A stretch of 64,000 nt of DNA from Oceanococcus sp051252075. Lineage in GTDB: Bacteria; Pseudomonadota; Gammaproteobacteria; Nevskiales; Oceanococcaceae. Numbering within the stretch: the stretch's first letter is position 1; every line of letters starts with the position of its first letter. The stretch is taken from NCBI GenBank assembly GCA_051252075.1, contig JBPOFU010000001.1, positions 62,001 to 126,000 on the forward strand, read 5' to 3'. Both the position numbers and the translations under genes were made by a program. Shown in pieces: positions 1 to 8,220 of this stretch. The notes beneath the pieces were generated by a model, which worked only from the letters and a program-made list of their open reading frames with translations, made no database searches and had not been told where the DNA came from.

Positions 1-219
1 GGTCTGCAACACCATGGCGTATTCGTATTCGTTACGCTTTACCGAACTTTCCAGCTTTTGTAGCCGCTGCAAGGCCTCGTTGTACTCTTCTTCACCAATG
101 AGTTCATGAATCTTTGCTAAGCGCTTATACGTCAGTTCGGACAGCGTTTGTGCCGAAGCCATTCCCGCGAAAGCCAAGCCCAGCATTACGCCAATTACAA
201 TAATGAGACGACGCATCAT
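1..219 (-). CDS. TPR-type protein of the TonB2 operon (partial, C-terminus outside window)
   Basis: The reading frame opens with ATGATG overlapping the tonB stop (ATGA, 4 nt), giving a translationally coupled last visible gene of the TonB operon. The visible 73 residues start with a signal peptide of about 23 residues (MRR, hydrophobic stretch, cleavage near ASA-Q). They continue into charged helices (residues 28-70) that look like the first tetratricopeptide-type helices. TPR proteins are a known downstream partner of TonB2/Ttp systems in Vibrio and related bacteria, where they support TonB2-dependent uptake. The assignment rests on position, signal peptide and helical pattern only, because most of the protein lies beyond the left edge. 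Confidence 0.65.
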   Translation of the reverse strand, partial: MMRRLIIVIGVMLGLAFAGMASAQTLSELTYKRLAKIHELIGEEEYNEALQRLQKLESSVKRNEYEYAMVLQT

Positions 220-851
220 TGGTCAGCTCCCATCTTGAATTCAATCGTTTGCACGCCCTGATGGGCAACAGGTTTTCCATCCACTACACGTGGTTTGAAT
301 TTCCACTTCAGGATGGCTCGGCGCGCCGCTCGATCAAACACGCGCCGCGGTTTTGACTCCAAAACTTTGGGGTCAGATACGGTGCCATCTGTTTTGATGG
401 TGAACTCCATCTTTACCCAGCCCTCAATACCATCTCGCGCTGCATTACGAGGGTACTGCGGCGCTATACGCACCAAAGGAATCAACTCCCCATCGCCTTT
501 GAAATCCGAAGCTTTGGAGTAACTCCCCATAAACGGACCATTACCCACACTCACAGGTAACTTCACGTTAGGTATATCCATCTTCTGTGGTTGCGGATTC
601 GGCTGCTTCGCCTGTGCCATGTTGAGCTTAGGCGGTGGCGGCGGCTTCTTAGGCGGCGGTGGCTTCTTCGGCACTTCACGACTGCGTGTCTCTAGGCTTT
701 CATCGCGTTTGAGACGGACAAAATCAATGCCTCCCAGATCATCCGTTTTTTTGACTTCTTTGCCGGTCGTAGTAATCAACACGTGCATAAACCAAAACAG
801 GAACAGGCCTATGGCGACGGCACCGGTTATAGATATAAGGTAACGACGCAT
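216..851 (-). CDS. tonB: TonB2-family energy transducer
   Basis: 211 residues. The protein has a short cytoplasmic arginine-rich start, one membrane anchor (about residues 5-28), a periplasmic proline-rich linker with Lys-Pro runs (about 62-76), and a C-terminal TonB domain (about 120-205) with the typical YPRNAARDGIEGWV and FKPRV elements. It would span the periplasm and pass proton-motive energy from ExbB/ExbD to TonB-dependent receptors. The proline linker is short, as in the TonB2 type rather than classical long TonB. It lies 2 nt after exbD and overlaps the following TPR gene. Its substrate (siderophore, haem or other) cannot be told, as no receptor gene is in view. Confidence 0.93.
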   Translation of the reverse strand: MRRYLISITGAVAIGLFLFWFMHVLITTTGKEVKKTDDLGGIDFVRLKRDESLETRSREVPKKPPPPKKPPPPPKLNMAQAKQPNPQPQKMDIPNVKLPVSVGNGPFMGSYSKASDFKGDGELIPLVRIAPQYPRNAARDGIEGWVKMEFTIKTDGTVSDPKVLESKPRRVFDRAARRAILKWKFKPRVVDGKPVAHQGVQTIEFKMGADQ

Positions 852-853
852 AT

Positions 854-1255
854 TTACGGATTCTGCGCGGCTATCGATACGCTATACACACCTGCTAGCC
901 GTACCTGGTCCATGACTTCGACCAAGGTGCCCGTTTGAGATTCCTTATCGGCAATGATCACAACCGTGCCTTCTGGATTTTCAGCATGTAAACGCTCGAC
1001 GTTGGCGCGTACTGCGCGCAATTCAACTTTGCGTTTGGCAATCCAGACCGCGCCATCCGGTTTGATGGCGATCAAAATGTTTCCGCGCTCTTTGCGTTCT
1101 GCCGTACTGGCATTGGGTCGACTAACGTCGATACCGGTTTCTTTTACGAAGCTGGTGGTCACAATGAAGAAGATCAACATGATGAAGACGATGTCCAGCA
1201 TCGGCGTCATGTCGATATCCGCTTCCTCGGTTGTTCCGTGATGTTTGCGTCTCAT
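854..1255 (-). CDS. exbD: ExbD/TolR-family biopolymer transport protein
   Basis: 133 residues, the usual ExbD length. One transmembrane segment (about 17-40) follows the charged start and carries the conserved aspartate in the DMTPMLDIVFIML motif (Asp near residue 22), the proton-path residue of the family. The rest is a periplasmic TolR-like domain. It would form the inner-membrane motor with ExbB to energise TonB. It sits 2 nt downstream of exbB and 2 nt upstream of tonB in a tightly packed operon, so co-transcription is very likely. Confidence 0.93.
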   Translation of the reverse strand: MRRKHHGTTEEADIDMTPMLDIVFIMLIFFIVTTSFVKETGIDVSRPNASTAERKERGNILIAIKPDGAVWIAKRKVELRAVRANVERLHAENPEGTVVIIADKESQTGTLVEVMDQVRLAGVYSVSIAAQNP

Positions 1256-1257
1256 AT

Positions 1258-1779
1258 TTAGTTATTCTCGTGCACGCCAAGTTCGTCATTGAGAAAATCT
1301 GTCTCACGCCGGACCTTGTGTGGGAAATGCGTTCCGAAGTAAATGCCAGAAAGCGCAACAACCATGCCCGCCATCGTCGGGATCGTTGCCTTAAAAATAC
1401 CTGCAGCCATAGCACGGGCATTACCCGTACCCAAAGCCGCCATAACATCGAAAACGTGAATCATGCCAGTCACGGTTCCGAGCAATCCCAGCAAGGGGCA
1501 CAAGGCTACAATCGTTTTGATTGCCGCGACGTTACGGTTGGCGGTTCGAGTAACTCTAGACACTTCCGCACGCCGAATCTGACGCGCCTGCCAAGAACTA
1601 AACTCGCTGCGCTTACGCCAGTTTTCAATAACTTGTCGCGTTTGCTGCGGTAGCTCCATCCGGAAATAACTAAGGCGCTCCAGAATCATGGCCCACATCA
1701 GAATAGCGGCAAATAGGATTACCCATAGCACGCCACCTCCGGCCTCCAGAAAATCGCGAATTGCCGCGAAAAATTCCAT
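1258..1779 (-). CDS. exbB: ExbB/MotA/TolQ-family proton channel subunit
   Basis: 173 residues with three predicted membrane helices: about 15-35, 92-115 with the conserved PLLGLLGTVTGMI motif, and 128-152. It is the short ExbB2 form, shorter than E. coli ExbB (about 240 residues). Its start overlaps the stop of the upstream long ExbB-like gene by one base (TAATG), so the two are translationally coupled. It should form the pentameric channel around ExbD that drives the neighbouring TonB. The presence of both a long and a short ExbB-like protein in one operon is characteristic of TonB2/Ttp systems. Confidence 0.92.
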   Translation of the reverse strand: MEFFAAIRDFLEAGGGVLWVILFAAILMWAMILERLSYFRMELPQQTRQVIENWRKRSEFSSWQARQIRRAEVSRVTRTANRNVAAIKTIVALCPLLGLLGTVTGMIHVFDVMAALGTGNARAMAAGIFKATIPTMAGMVVALSGIYFGTHFPHKVRRETDFLNDELGVHENN

Positions 1780-3134
1780 TAGGCGGTACCGCTGGTCTCA
1801 GAACGCTGCGCAACAAGCCCAGCACTTTCTTCTTCCAGAATCTGGATAAGTGATTTGCTGCGGGCTGCCAATACGCTGTGCAAAAACACCATGGGGATAG
1901 CGACAACCAGGCCCAAGACCGTGGTCACCAAAGCTTGCGAGATACCACCAGCCATCAATTTCGGATCACCCGTGCCAAACAAGGTAATGGCCTGGAAGGT
2001 CACAATCATCCCTGTTACGGTTCCCAATAACCCCATTAGTGGTGCGACAGCCGCCATGATCTTGATCACACTCAGTCGCTTCTCAAGCTGAGGCGTCTCT
2101 TTAATTATCGCCTCATCCAGTTTGGACTCTATGGTTTCTAGATCTGCGTTTTTAACCGACTCACACGCTAACAGCACGCGTCCCAATGGGTTGTCGTCAC
2201 GTGGCGCGTTGCCACGCTGAGCATTCATCTTGCTGCCAACAGAGAACAGAGTGACGAAACGCTCGATGGCTAGAAGTAAACCAAAAATGCCCAATGCAAT
2301 GATCAAATACCCAATTTCAGCACCCTGACTAATCCGTTCAGCCAAGCTCGGTGCTTGTACAATCACAGACAGCAATGCGCCGCGCGTAGGGTCAATTGCC
2401 ATGCGTACCGGCCCTTGATCTGCATTCTGCAAATCCTCAGCCATGCTCAGGAATCGACCCTGCGGTTGACGCGTCAATTCGGTTAGTTTGTCGGTATCTG
2501 GCGGGAATATCAGAAACTTGCCTTCGCTAACAGCAACAAAACTACCCACGCGAATAACTTCACGCTGTGATTCTGTGCCATCGGGATTGACAGTTGGTGC
2601 CTGGTATTTCACTACCCGGCCACTTTCTGTCATCTCTCGCTGTAATTCAAACCATAAACCTTCCAACTTTTCGATTGAGGGTAGTTCTTTACTGCGACCC
2701 AGCGCTTCTAAAAACTGAGCACGATCAACGGTGTCAGGTTGTGTCGATGTGTAGGAGCCCCCCACGATGCCACGCAAATCACCCGCCACTTGACGGACTA
2801 CGCCAAACATTTCACCCAGCTGGCCAATCTTCTGATTCAGCAAGGTCTCCAATTCAGATAGTTGCTTTTCGTTGGTTTCGAAAGATTTGATGAGTTCTTC
2901 AGAGCGTTGCTCAGTCGCAGCTTTATCAGCCTTGGCTTCTGATAACAAACGCACTTGCTCATTGCGGTTGGCTTTGAAGCGTTGTTCACGCTTGGTATTT
3001 TCGGCTTGCTCTTGAGCGCGCGCATTTTTAGTCTGCTTAAGCAGATCCATCAATGGGTCAGCGTTCTGTGCAAATGCTGGAGCCATAACCGCGCTGCACA
3101 GCGCAGCCACTACTAATGTCTTGATCGTTCTCAT
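1779..3134 (-). CDS. TtpC-like long MotA/TolQ/ExbB protein with periplasmic coiled coil
   Basis: 451 residues. A signal peptide (cleavage near AFA-Q, residue 22) is followed by a long charged coiled-coil region (about 30-110), a mixed periplasmic domain (about 120-260), a membrane helix (about 272-292) and a C-terminal ExbB/TolQ channel domain (about 350-430) with the PLMGLLGTVTGMI signature. This matches TtpC, the extra component needed by Vibrio TonB2 systems, thought to link the inner-membrane motor with the cell envelope. It follows the DUF3450 gene by 4 nt and overlaps exbB. Functional equivalence to Vibrio TtpC is inferred from architecture and operon order. Confidence 0.88.
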   Translation of the reverse strand: MRTIKTLVVAALCSAVMAPAFAQNADPLMDLLKQTKNARAQEQAENTKREQRFKANRNEQVRLLSEAKADKAATEQRSEELIKSFETNEKQLSELETLLNQKIGQLGEMFGVVRQVAGDLRGIVGGSYTSTQPDTVDRAQFLEALGRSKELPSIEKLEGLWFELQREMTESGRVVKYQAPTVNPDGTESQREVIRVGSFVAVSEGKFLIFPPDTDKLTELTRQPQGRFLSMAEDLQNADQGPVRMAIDPTRGALLSVIVQAPSLAERISQGAEIGYLIIALGIFGLLLAIERFVTLFSVGSKMNAQRGNAPRDDNPLGRVLLACESVKNADLETIESKLDEAIIKETPQLEKRLSVIKIMAAVAPLMGLLGTVTGMIVTFQAITLFGTGDPKLMAGGISQALVTTVLGLVVAIPMVFLHSVLAARSKSLIQILEEESAGLVAQRSETSGTA

Positions 3135-3138
3135 GGCC

Positions 3139-3900
3139 TTACAGATCCTTTGGCGCTGCGACCGGAATGGTCAAGATACTGGGAGCGGCCTGCTTACGCG
3201 CAATGCGTAAACCATTGCGCACGGGAACTTCGTAATTCGAACCCAGCTCTTCCCATTGCTTGTTTTCAGTGTTGAAAAAGCCTGTTTCTTCGCCGTCCAG
3301 CGTTTGATACATCAACGCAATGCGACCAACGCGAAGAAAGTCCACTGTGCGGGTTTGACCAGCGAAGTCCAACTCGGCCTGATAGGCCTCAATCGTCCGC
3401 GCGTATTCCATTTCAACCTGGTAGGCCTCAACGATACGGCGATACTTTTCAGAGGTTGTGACATCGGCCCTATCCATGATTTCTTTCAGGGACTGCACGC
3501 GCGTGCCACGCTCTTTAGTAAGAAAGGGCATGTCCAAACCGATGAATTTATCCAGCGTGTCGACCATGCGTAACATCATGGGCACGACTTCGCGGCTTAC
3601 ATCGTTGATTTGATCCAATTGGACTTTGATGGATTCCATCTCAGTCAATTGAGAATTGATCTGCCGCTCAAGCTGCGTGTTGTAACGCTTAAGGCCAGTC
3701 GTTTCACGCGTGACGTAACGATATTCAGTGAGTAGGCCTTGCGCCTCATCATCCAACTTGTCGATACGCTTCTGCGAACTTTTAGCATCGGTGTCCATGC
3801 GCTTTTGTTGCTGCATGGCCGAGCCGAGAGTGTCTGCCATCGCTGGTGAAGCGAGCGTTACGGCCAAGGCCGCAGCGCACAGGCTACGAAATCTCAACAT
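3139..3900 (-). CDS. DUF3450 family periplasmic protein, first gene of the TonB2 operon
   Basis: About 253 residues. I chose the ATG at 3900 because a GGGGA ribosome site precedes it; a TTG 12 nt further upstream is less likely. A signal peptide (cleavage near AMA-D) precedes a long alpha-helical, coiled-coil-rich body (about 25-130) and a mixed C-terminal domain with the IMDRADVTTSEKYRRIVEAYQ segment typical of DUF3450. Proteins of this family are encoded directly upstream of TtpC/ExbB/ExbD/TonB2 in many marine gammaproteobacteria. The molecular role is unknown; it is probably a periplasmic partner of the long ExbB-like protein. It likely heads the operon, since the 130 nt upstream is non-coding. 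Confidence 0.85.
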   Translation of the reverse strand: MLRFRSLCAAALAVTLASPAMADTLGSAMQQQKRMDTDAKSSQKRIDKLDDEAQGLLTEYRYVTRETTGLKRYNTQLERQINSQLTEMESIKVQLDQINDVSREVVPMMLRMVDTLDKFIGLDMPFLTKERGTRVQSLKEIMDRADVTTSEKYRRIVEAYQVEMEYARTIEAYQAELDFAGQTRTVDFLRVGRIALMYQTLDGEETGFFNTENKQWEELGSNYEVPVRNGLRIARKQAAPSILTIPVAAPKDL

Positions 3901-4032
3901 CAATGTCCCCAATTTGTTTGTTCAATTACGACTGGTATGTCGCAGTCCGGACAGCCGGTCTTGAAGGCTAATGCCTAATGTGACACACGCACGATTGAGT
4001 GTCCATTGGCGTTCCAATTATTTATCTCGCCT

Positions 4033-4063
4033 CAACAAAAAAGGGCCTGCAAAGCAGGCCCTT
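4033..4063 (-). terminator. Rho-independent terminator of the TorF-type porin gene
   Basis: A perfect 10-bp inverted repeat (4041-4050 with 4054-4063, AAGGGCCTGC and its complement) has a 3-nt loop. Read on the minus strand it is followed by a T-rich stretch (TTTTTTGTTGAG). It lies 18 nt past the stop codon of the porin gene at 4082. Confidence 0.9.
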
Positions 4064-4081
4064 AACTTTATTCAAGCAGAT

Positions 4082-4810
4082 TTAGAAGTTAAGACGCACA
4101 GGCATCAAATCTTCGAAAGTCCAGCTGTAACCGGCGTTGATGCGAGGACGCTTGTTGGCGCCGCCGTTGGTATCAGTGTCCAAAATAGTAGTCAACGAGA
4201 ACCACAAGCCACCAACGCTATAGGTCAGGGCAAGATCGAGTTGATCAGCGGTGTAATTCGGGTTGCCTCTATCAAAAGTCTTGCCATGAAAAACCTGATA
4301 ACCGGCATGAAAACCAAGTGATGACTCTTCAGTGACCGGCGCAGTAACGTTAGCTTCCAAGTACAAGTAATCGTCATCAGAACGAGACGCGCCGCCTAGG
4401 CCGTACCAAGCATAGGTTGACAGCATGCCATGGGTGTAACCCACGTAAACTTCCGCCAATTTGCTTGCTCGTGCGTTAACAGCACCAGGAAAGGCGTACA
4501 CGATCCAACCAAAGTCGAAATCACCTGCAGTGATGCCTGCATACAAATCAACTTCGTTACCGGTAGCGCCATCACCAACATTGGATAGCCACGTACCCGC
4601 ATAAACATTCTCATAATTCCAATCAATGCCACCTGAAACTTGGGCGGCGTTGTTGCTGCTCGGCAAACCACGGAACACGTACTCCGAAGCGACCCCCAGA
4701 TTGCCGGTCAATGTGCCGAAACTGTCACCTTCATGACCATCAGCTTGCGCAACCGATGACGCTAACGCCATGACAGCTATACCAAGGCCACCTACAAATG
4801 TGGTTTTCAT
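4082..4810 (-). CDS. TorF family putative porin
   Basis: 242 residues. The signal peptide is clear (cleavage near AQA-D, residue 23). The mature part is glycine- and aromatic-rich, with alternating hydrophobic beta strands and an N-terminal segment (LTGNLGVASEYVFRGL) that is the hallmark of the TorF / TIGR02001 family of small outer-membrane barrels. The protein ends in an aromatic residue (LNF), the usual sorting signal for barrel assembly. It stands alone with its own promoter and terminator, so it is monocistronic. The substrate is not known; homologues are often abundant outer-membrane proteins in marine bacteria. Confidence 0.85.
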   Translation of the reverse strand: MKTTFVGGLGIAVMALASSVAQADGHEGDSFGTLTGNLGVASEYVFRGLPSSNNAAQVSGGIDWNYENVYAGTWLSNVGDGATGNEVDLYAGITAGDFDFGWIVYAFPGAVNARASKLAEVYVGYTHGMLSTYAWYGLGGASRSDDDYLYLEANVTAPVTEESSLGFHAGYQVFHGKTFDRGNPNYTADQLDLALTYSVGGLWFSLTTILDTDTNGGANKRPRINAGYSWTFEDLMPVRLNF

Positions 4811-4891
4811 ACGAAGTATCCCTTTAATTCATCTATGAAACTGGCCGCCATCGCACCCGCGCGGCGTTATTGAGCGGCATTTTACACTGGC

Positions 4892-4920
4892 TTTATGCCA
4901 AAAATCTTAAATTCATGCAA
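4892..4920 (-). promoter_or_regulatory. Putative sigma-70 promoter for the TorF-type porin
   Basis: On the minus strand a TTGCAT -35 box (4915-4920) and a CATAAA -10 box (4892-4897) are separated by 17 nt of AT-rich DNA. Transcription would start near 4885, leaving a leader of about 75 nt before the porin ATG at 4810. This is prediction from consensus match only. Confidence 0.4.
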
Positions 4921-4934
4921 AACTTTATTGCGCG

Positions 4935-5426
4935 CTACTTTAATAGAGCTTCGACCGCAGCGCGAACTTGCTCATTCGTTAGCGCAGCATCACCACCTCG
5001 AGGCGGCATCGATCCCTTGCCATTTACTGCCGACATCACCAAGCCATCCAAACCACCAGTAGCTTTCAGCCTGGCTTTCCAATCTGCCGCATCTCCCACT
5101 TTCGGAGCGCTCAGCAAGCCACTGTTATGGCAAGCCGCACAAACACCCTGCACGATCTCATCGGTGCTGCGCTCGCTGCTCGCTGCAGCCACTGGGGCCG
5201 CAGGAATTTGCGATGCGTCGGTATAAACTTGGCCCACCGGTTGCAAACGTTCCTGCGTCTTTTGCAGCACGACCGGGTTGGAGTCATCCTCTGTAACGAT
5301 CGAATTTGCAATGATGCCGATGACAACGGCAATGCCGACCAATACCGAGAGCACCGCCATAAAAGTAACGACAAAAATCCGATCGTGACTGTGATCTTCG
5401 CTTACGCCTGCTTGTTCTTTTGACAT
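4935..5426 (-). CDS. Membrane-anchored cytochrome c5-like protein
   Basis: 163 residues. One N-terminal membrane anchor (about 16-42) follows a short cytoplasmic segment. A linker leads to a single class I cytochrome c domain (about 90-163). The haem-binding motif is CAACH (cysteines near residues 93 and 96, histidine 97), and the likely sixth ligand is the methionine in GSMPPRGG. The pattern is that of c5-type cytochromes, which shuttle electrons to terminal oxidases or other periplasmic acceptors. The gene is monocistronic, upstream of the porin on the same strand. Partner enzymes are not visible nearby. Confidence 0.85.
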   Translation of the reverse strand: MSKEQAGVSEDHSHDRIFVVTFMAVLSVLVGIAVVIGIIANSIVTEDDSNPVVLQKTQERLQPVGQVYTDASQIPAAPVAAASSERSTDEIVQGVCAACHNSGLLSAPKVGDAADWKARLKATGGLDGLVMSAVNGKGSMPPRGGDAALTNEQVRAAVEALLK

Positions 5427-5512
5427 GTTTTTATCCGCTGAGCCGCGCCACGGGGCGACTTTATCTAGCCTATCTAAGCATAAACTTAGCTAAGGCCGAA
5501 ATGAGATGTACG

Positions 5513-5589
5513 TGGTGCGCCCGGCAGGAATCGAACCTGCGACCTTCGGTTTCGGAAACCGACACTCTATCCAACTGAGCTACGGGCGC
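5513..5589 (-). tRNA. tRNA-Arg (anticodon CCG)
   Basis: The 77-nt cloverleaf folds with acceptor stem GCGCCCG/CGGGCGC, D-arm with the AGTTGGA loop, anticodon stem TCGGT/ACCGA around the 7-nt loop TTCCGAA (anticodon CCG, reading CGG), and T-arm containing GTTCGATTC. The CCA end is encoded in the DNA. Confidence 0.96.
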
Positions 5590-5599
5590 AACGGCGCGC

Positions 5600-5628
5600 A
5601 TTTTATCGGAGGACGAGGTAATTGTCGC
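5600..5628 (-). promoter_or_regulatory. Putative tRNA-Arg promoter with GC-rich discriminator
   Basis: On the minus strand GCGACA (5623-5628) and TAAAAT (5600-5605) are spaced by 17 nt. The -10 box is followed at once by GCGCGCC and then the tRNA 5' end 10 nt later. A GC-rich discriminator is the known feature of stringently controlled stable-RNA promoters, so growth-rate control is a reasonable inference. Confidence 0.5.
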
Positions 5629-5746
5629 GCTTAAGCGGAACGAGCACGGTCCTAGAGGCACAAAACCCTACTAAGATTGCTGGCATTATCGCCAAGCTGA
5701 ATCATCATTCACCGAGCAGGCCACCACTTCTGCAACTGAGAACCGC

Positions 5747-6184
5747 ATGTATACCGCAACAGAATTCACTCCCTGGGCCGCCCTAAGCGGCGGCATCCTA
5801 ATCGGCGTCTCCGCCATGCTCATGCTGTATTTCAATGGCCGCATAGCCGGCATCAGCGGCATAGTCGGTAATTTAAGCTCGGCGCGCGGATCAGATTTCC
5901 AATGGCGCCTGGCTTTCACTGTGGGTTTAATAGCTGGTGCATTTGCATTTCTTCAGCTTGCACCCGCATCCGCACTGCAAGTTCACATCGATGTCGGGCA
6001 ACCCATGCTGGCTTTGGCAGGCCTGGTCGTTGGGGCCGGAACACGGCTGGGCAGAGGCTGCACATCCGGTCATGGTGTCTGTGGCATAGGCCGTGTATCT
6101 CCGCGCTCAATCACCGCAACGCTGGTTTTCATGGCGGTGGCCGTAGTGACGGTGTACGTCGTCCGCCACATCGCAGGAGCTTGA
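5747..6184 (+). CDS. YeeE/YedE family sulfur-compound transporter, first half
   Basis: 145 residues with about four membrane helices. It carries the family signature GRGCTSGHGVCG near residues 102-113, where the cysteines line the path for sulfur compounds in structurally studied YeeE thiosulfate transporters. Bacteria often encode YeeE/YedE as two half-length proteins in tandem, as here: the next gene begins 1 nt after this stop. A role in import or movement of thiosulfate or related sulfur species fits the SulP transporter and persulfide-dioxygenase-like enzyme encoded nearby. Substrate is inferred, not shown. Confidence 0.88.
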   Translation: MYTATEFTPWAALSGGILIGVSAMLMLYFNGRIAGISGIVGNLSSARGSDFQWRLAFTVGLIAGAFAFLQLAPASALQVHIDVGQPMLALAGLVVGAGTRLGRGCTSGHGVCGIGRVSPRSITATLVFMAVAVVTVYVVRHIAGA

Positions 6185-6185
6185 T

Positions 6186-6617
6186 ATGAAAAATCTTATC
6201 GCTTTGATATCCGGCGTCTTGTTTGGCCTAGGGCTGGCCTTATCCAACATGATGGACCCAGCCAAGGTTCTCAATTTCTTGGATCTTAGCGGTCAATGGG
6301 ACCCTTCGTTGATGCTGGTCATGGGTGGCGCCATAGGCGTGACGCTGCCCGGGTTTTGGTTGGTACTAAAGCGTCCGCACCCCTTATTGGACAAACAGTT
6401 TTATGTGCCCGATGCGCGAAATATCAATGCCAGCCTGCTGTTGGGTGCTGCAATGTTCGGTGTCGGCTGGGGACTCGCGGGGTTATGCCCAGGCCCAGCT
6501 ATCGCCGGCCTGGCCACCGGAAAAGTAGACCTGCTTATCTTTGTTGTGACGATGCTACTGGGCTACCGCGGCATGGCCTGGCTTGAAGACCGCCAAGCCA
6601 GCCGAGGCATCAGCTAG
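6186..6617 (+). CDS. YeeE/YedE family (DUF6691) protein, second half
   Basis: 143 residues with four predicted membrane helices. It keeps the partner motifs of the pair: an N-terminal SNMMDPAKVLNFLD segment and GLCPGPAI near residue 98 with the conserved cysteine. It starts one nucleotide after the first half and would assemble with it into one YeeE-like unit. The stop codon region overlaps the end of the convergent FadL-like gene by 4 nt, and no terminator separates them. Confidence 0.88.
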   Translation: MKNLIALISGVLFGLGLALSNMMDPAKVLNFLDLSGQWDPSLMLVMGGAIGVTLPGFWLVLKRPHPLLDKQFYVPDARNINASLLLGAAMFGVGWGLAGLCPGPAIAGLATGKVDLLIFVVTMLLGYRGMAWLEDRQASRGIS

Positions 6618-8131
6618 TAGCGCCAAGACAAGCCGACGGTAAATTCGTATTGGCGCATATTCAGCCGCAACATTTGGTCATTCGCATCCGCGCCGAATGC
6701 CTCAGAGGTGCCTTGCCCCAGCAATCCGGTCACAGCACCAATGCCCGCGCCTTCACCTAAAATGCCCAATAAATTGGCGTCGGTGTTCGACAAAGGATTC
6801 GGCCCGACGACCGGACTTTGCGGCGCGTACATCATGGCCACGTCGAGGAACAAGCCTTCAGACCACTGCATGGAAAAACCAGCCGTGTAGTGCTGCTCAA
6901 TGACACCAGGCGCTAATACGTTAAACAAAACTTGCGATGAAGGAATCGGCTGGTCCGTTTTGCTGTATCCGACACGGAATTTGTAACGCTCCGTTGAGTA
7001 CTGATAGCCAAATTTCCAGATCTGCATGTTTTGCCAACCAAATCCCGGCCCGGTAGCTGCACCGAGACAAGCGCCACTTTGCTCCGCTTGCGCCAGCCCG
7101 AAGCTGGCAATCAAGCGCGGAATAGCGCAGTTGTTGACGAACTCGTTGGCGTCCAAAGGCAAACCCACGGACGCAACTTCGTTGTAATTAATTTGCTGAT
7201 AGTCCAAAGCCACGGTGTGTTGCTCAGTAATACGCGCGGCAATTCCGGCATTCCAAGTGGATGGAATATCGAAATCACCTTGCTCGGCAAACAAGCCACG
7301 GTAATCATCAAATTCACTCATATCAACGCGTGACTGATAGGAACCGCCGACACTGACTCCTGGCAAAATAGAGGTGAGGAAACCCAAGCGATAACCCGCA
7401 CCATAGGCCAGCTCATGACCATTATTGGTGACATGATCTGGCGAATTGGAAAACTTGGCAAAAGCCCCCAGACCCTGGGCCGCGAAGCGGCTCATTACCA
7501 GCAGCGGCGCTAGGCCAACGGCACTGCTTTCGCCCAAGCGGTAGCTGACTGACGGCGCTAGAAAAAGCACGGCCATATCCACACCGAAACGGTCATTTCC
7601 GCCACCACAAAAGCTTGCGTTGTCAGCGCCGTTAGCCTGACCACCACCAAAACCACCACCACAGTTGGCTTCAAATCCGGTTAGGCCTTGGCCAAACGTT
7701 GCACTGTTGCCGATGTATTCGGTGTTAAGTCCACCGTTCCCATACATGGAAAACCCCAAAGTCGCGCTCTCCCCCCACTGACGGTTATAGCTAACGGCGG
7801 GCAAGGGCCAGTATTCATTGTGACTGCGATGCCGCTCAATTTCGTCGATGGTGAAAATACCGTTACTCGCATCATCACCCCTGGGGCCGGCACTGTAGTC
7901 ACGAATAGGGATGAATAAGGACAAACCCAGATCGAAGGCATCACCAGCCCAAGCCATACCGGCGGGATTGATCGCCACGGCCAAGTTGTCGCCCTTCATG
8001 GCGGTGCCCGCTCCACCCATACTTTTTTGAGCCAAGCTAAAGCCGTGGGCAAAATAGCCATTGGTCGCCCACAATACTGTAGGCATAAGGCTTAAACTCA
8101 AAAATAAGCCGATGATTCTTAATGCTGACAC
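6614..8131 (-). CDS. FadL/TodX-family outer-membrane hydrophobic compound transporter
   Basis: About 505 residues from a GTG start at 8131, chosen because GGGAG lies 7 nt upstream and a signal peptide (cleavage near LWA-T) follows directly; a longer frame to 8209 would add a non-hydrophobic leader. The mature start NGYFAHGFSLAQKSMGGAGTA is typical of FadL, whose N-terminus plugs the barrel, and the protein ends in WRY. FadL proteins let long-chain fatty acids, alkanes or aromatics cross the outer membrane by diffusion. The cysteine-containing loops near residues 155-175 and 320-345 are unusual for the family. It lies between sulfur genes, but a role in sulfur metabolism is doubtful; lipid uptake is more likely. 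Confidence 0.85.
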   Translation of the reverse strand: MSALRIIGLFLSLSLMPTVLWATNGYFAHGFSLAQKSMGGAGTAMKGDNLAVAINPAGMAWAGDAFDLGLSLFIPIRDYSAGPRGDDASNGIFTIDEIERHRSHNEYWPLPAVSYNRQWGESATLGFSMYGNGGLNTEYIGNSATFGQGLTGFEANCGGGFGGGQANGADNASFCGGGNDRFGVDMAVLFLAPSVSYRLGESSAVGLAPLLVMSRFAAQGLGAFAKFSNSPDHVTNNGHELAYGAGYRLGFLTSILPGVSVGGSYQSRVDMSEFDDYRGLFAEQGDFDIPSTWNAGIAARITEQHTVALDYQQINYNEVASVGLPLDANEFVNNCAIPRLIASFGLAQAEQSGACLGAATGPGFGWQNMQIWKFGYQYSTERYKFRVGYSKTDQPIPSSQVLFNVLAPGVIEQHYTAGFSMQWSEGLFLDVAMMYAPQSPVVGPNPLSNTDANLLGILGEGAGIGAVTGLLGQGTSEAFGADANDQMLRLNMRQYEFTVGLSWRY

Positions 8132-8220
8132 GTACCGCTCCCGTTCATTCGGGGCGAATCTTGCGGCACAGCTTCGAGACATACAAGAACTACGGCCACA
8201 ATGGCACATCTATATGCCGT

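Noticed and set aside
613..680. GC-rich repeated pattern of CGG/CCG triplets
   Set aside because: It encodes the Lys-Pro linker of TonB on the minus strand, not an independent repeat.
5474..5489. CTAAG/CTTAG inverted repeat downstream of tRNA-Arg as a terminator
   Set aside because: Only a 5-bp AT-rich stem and no T-run follows on the minus strand.
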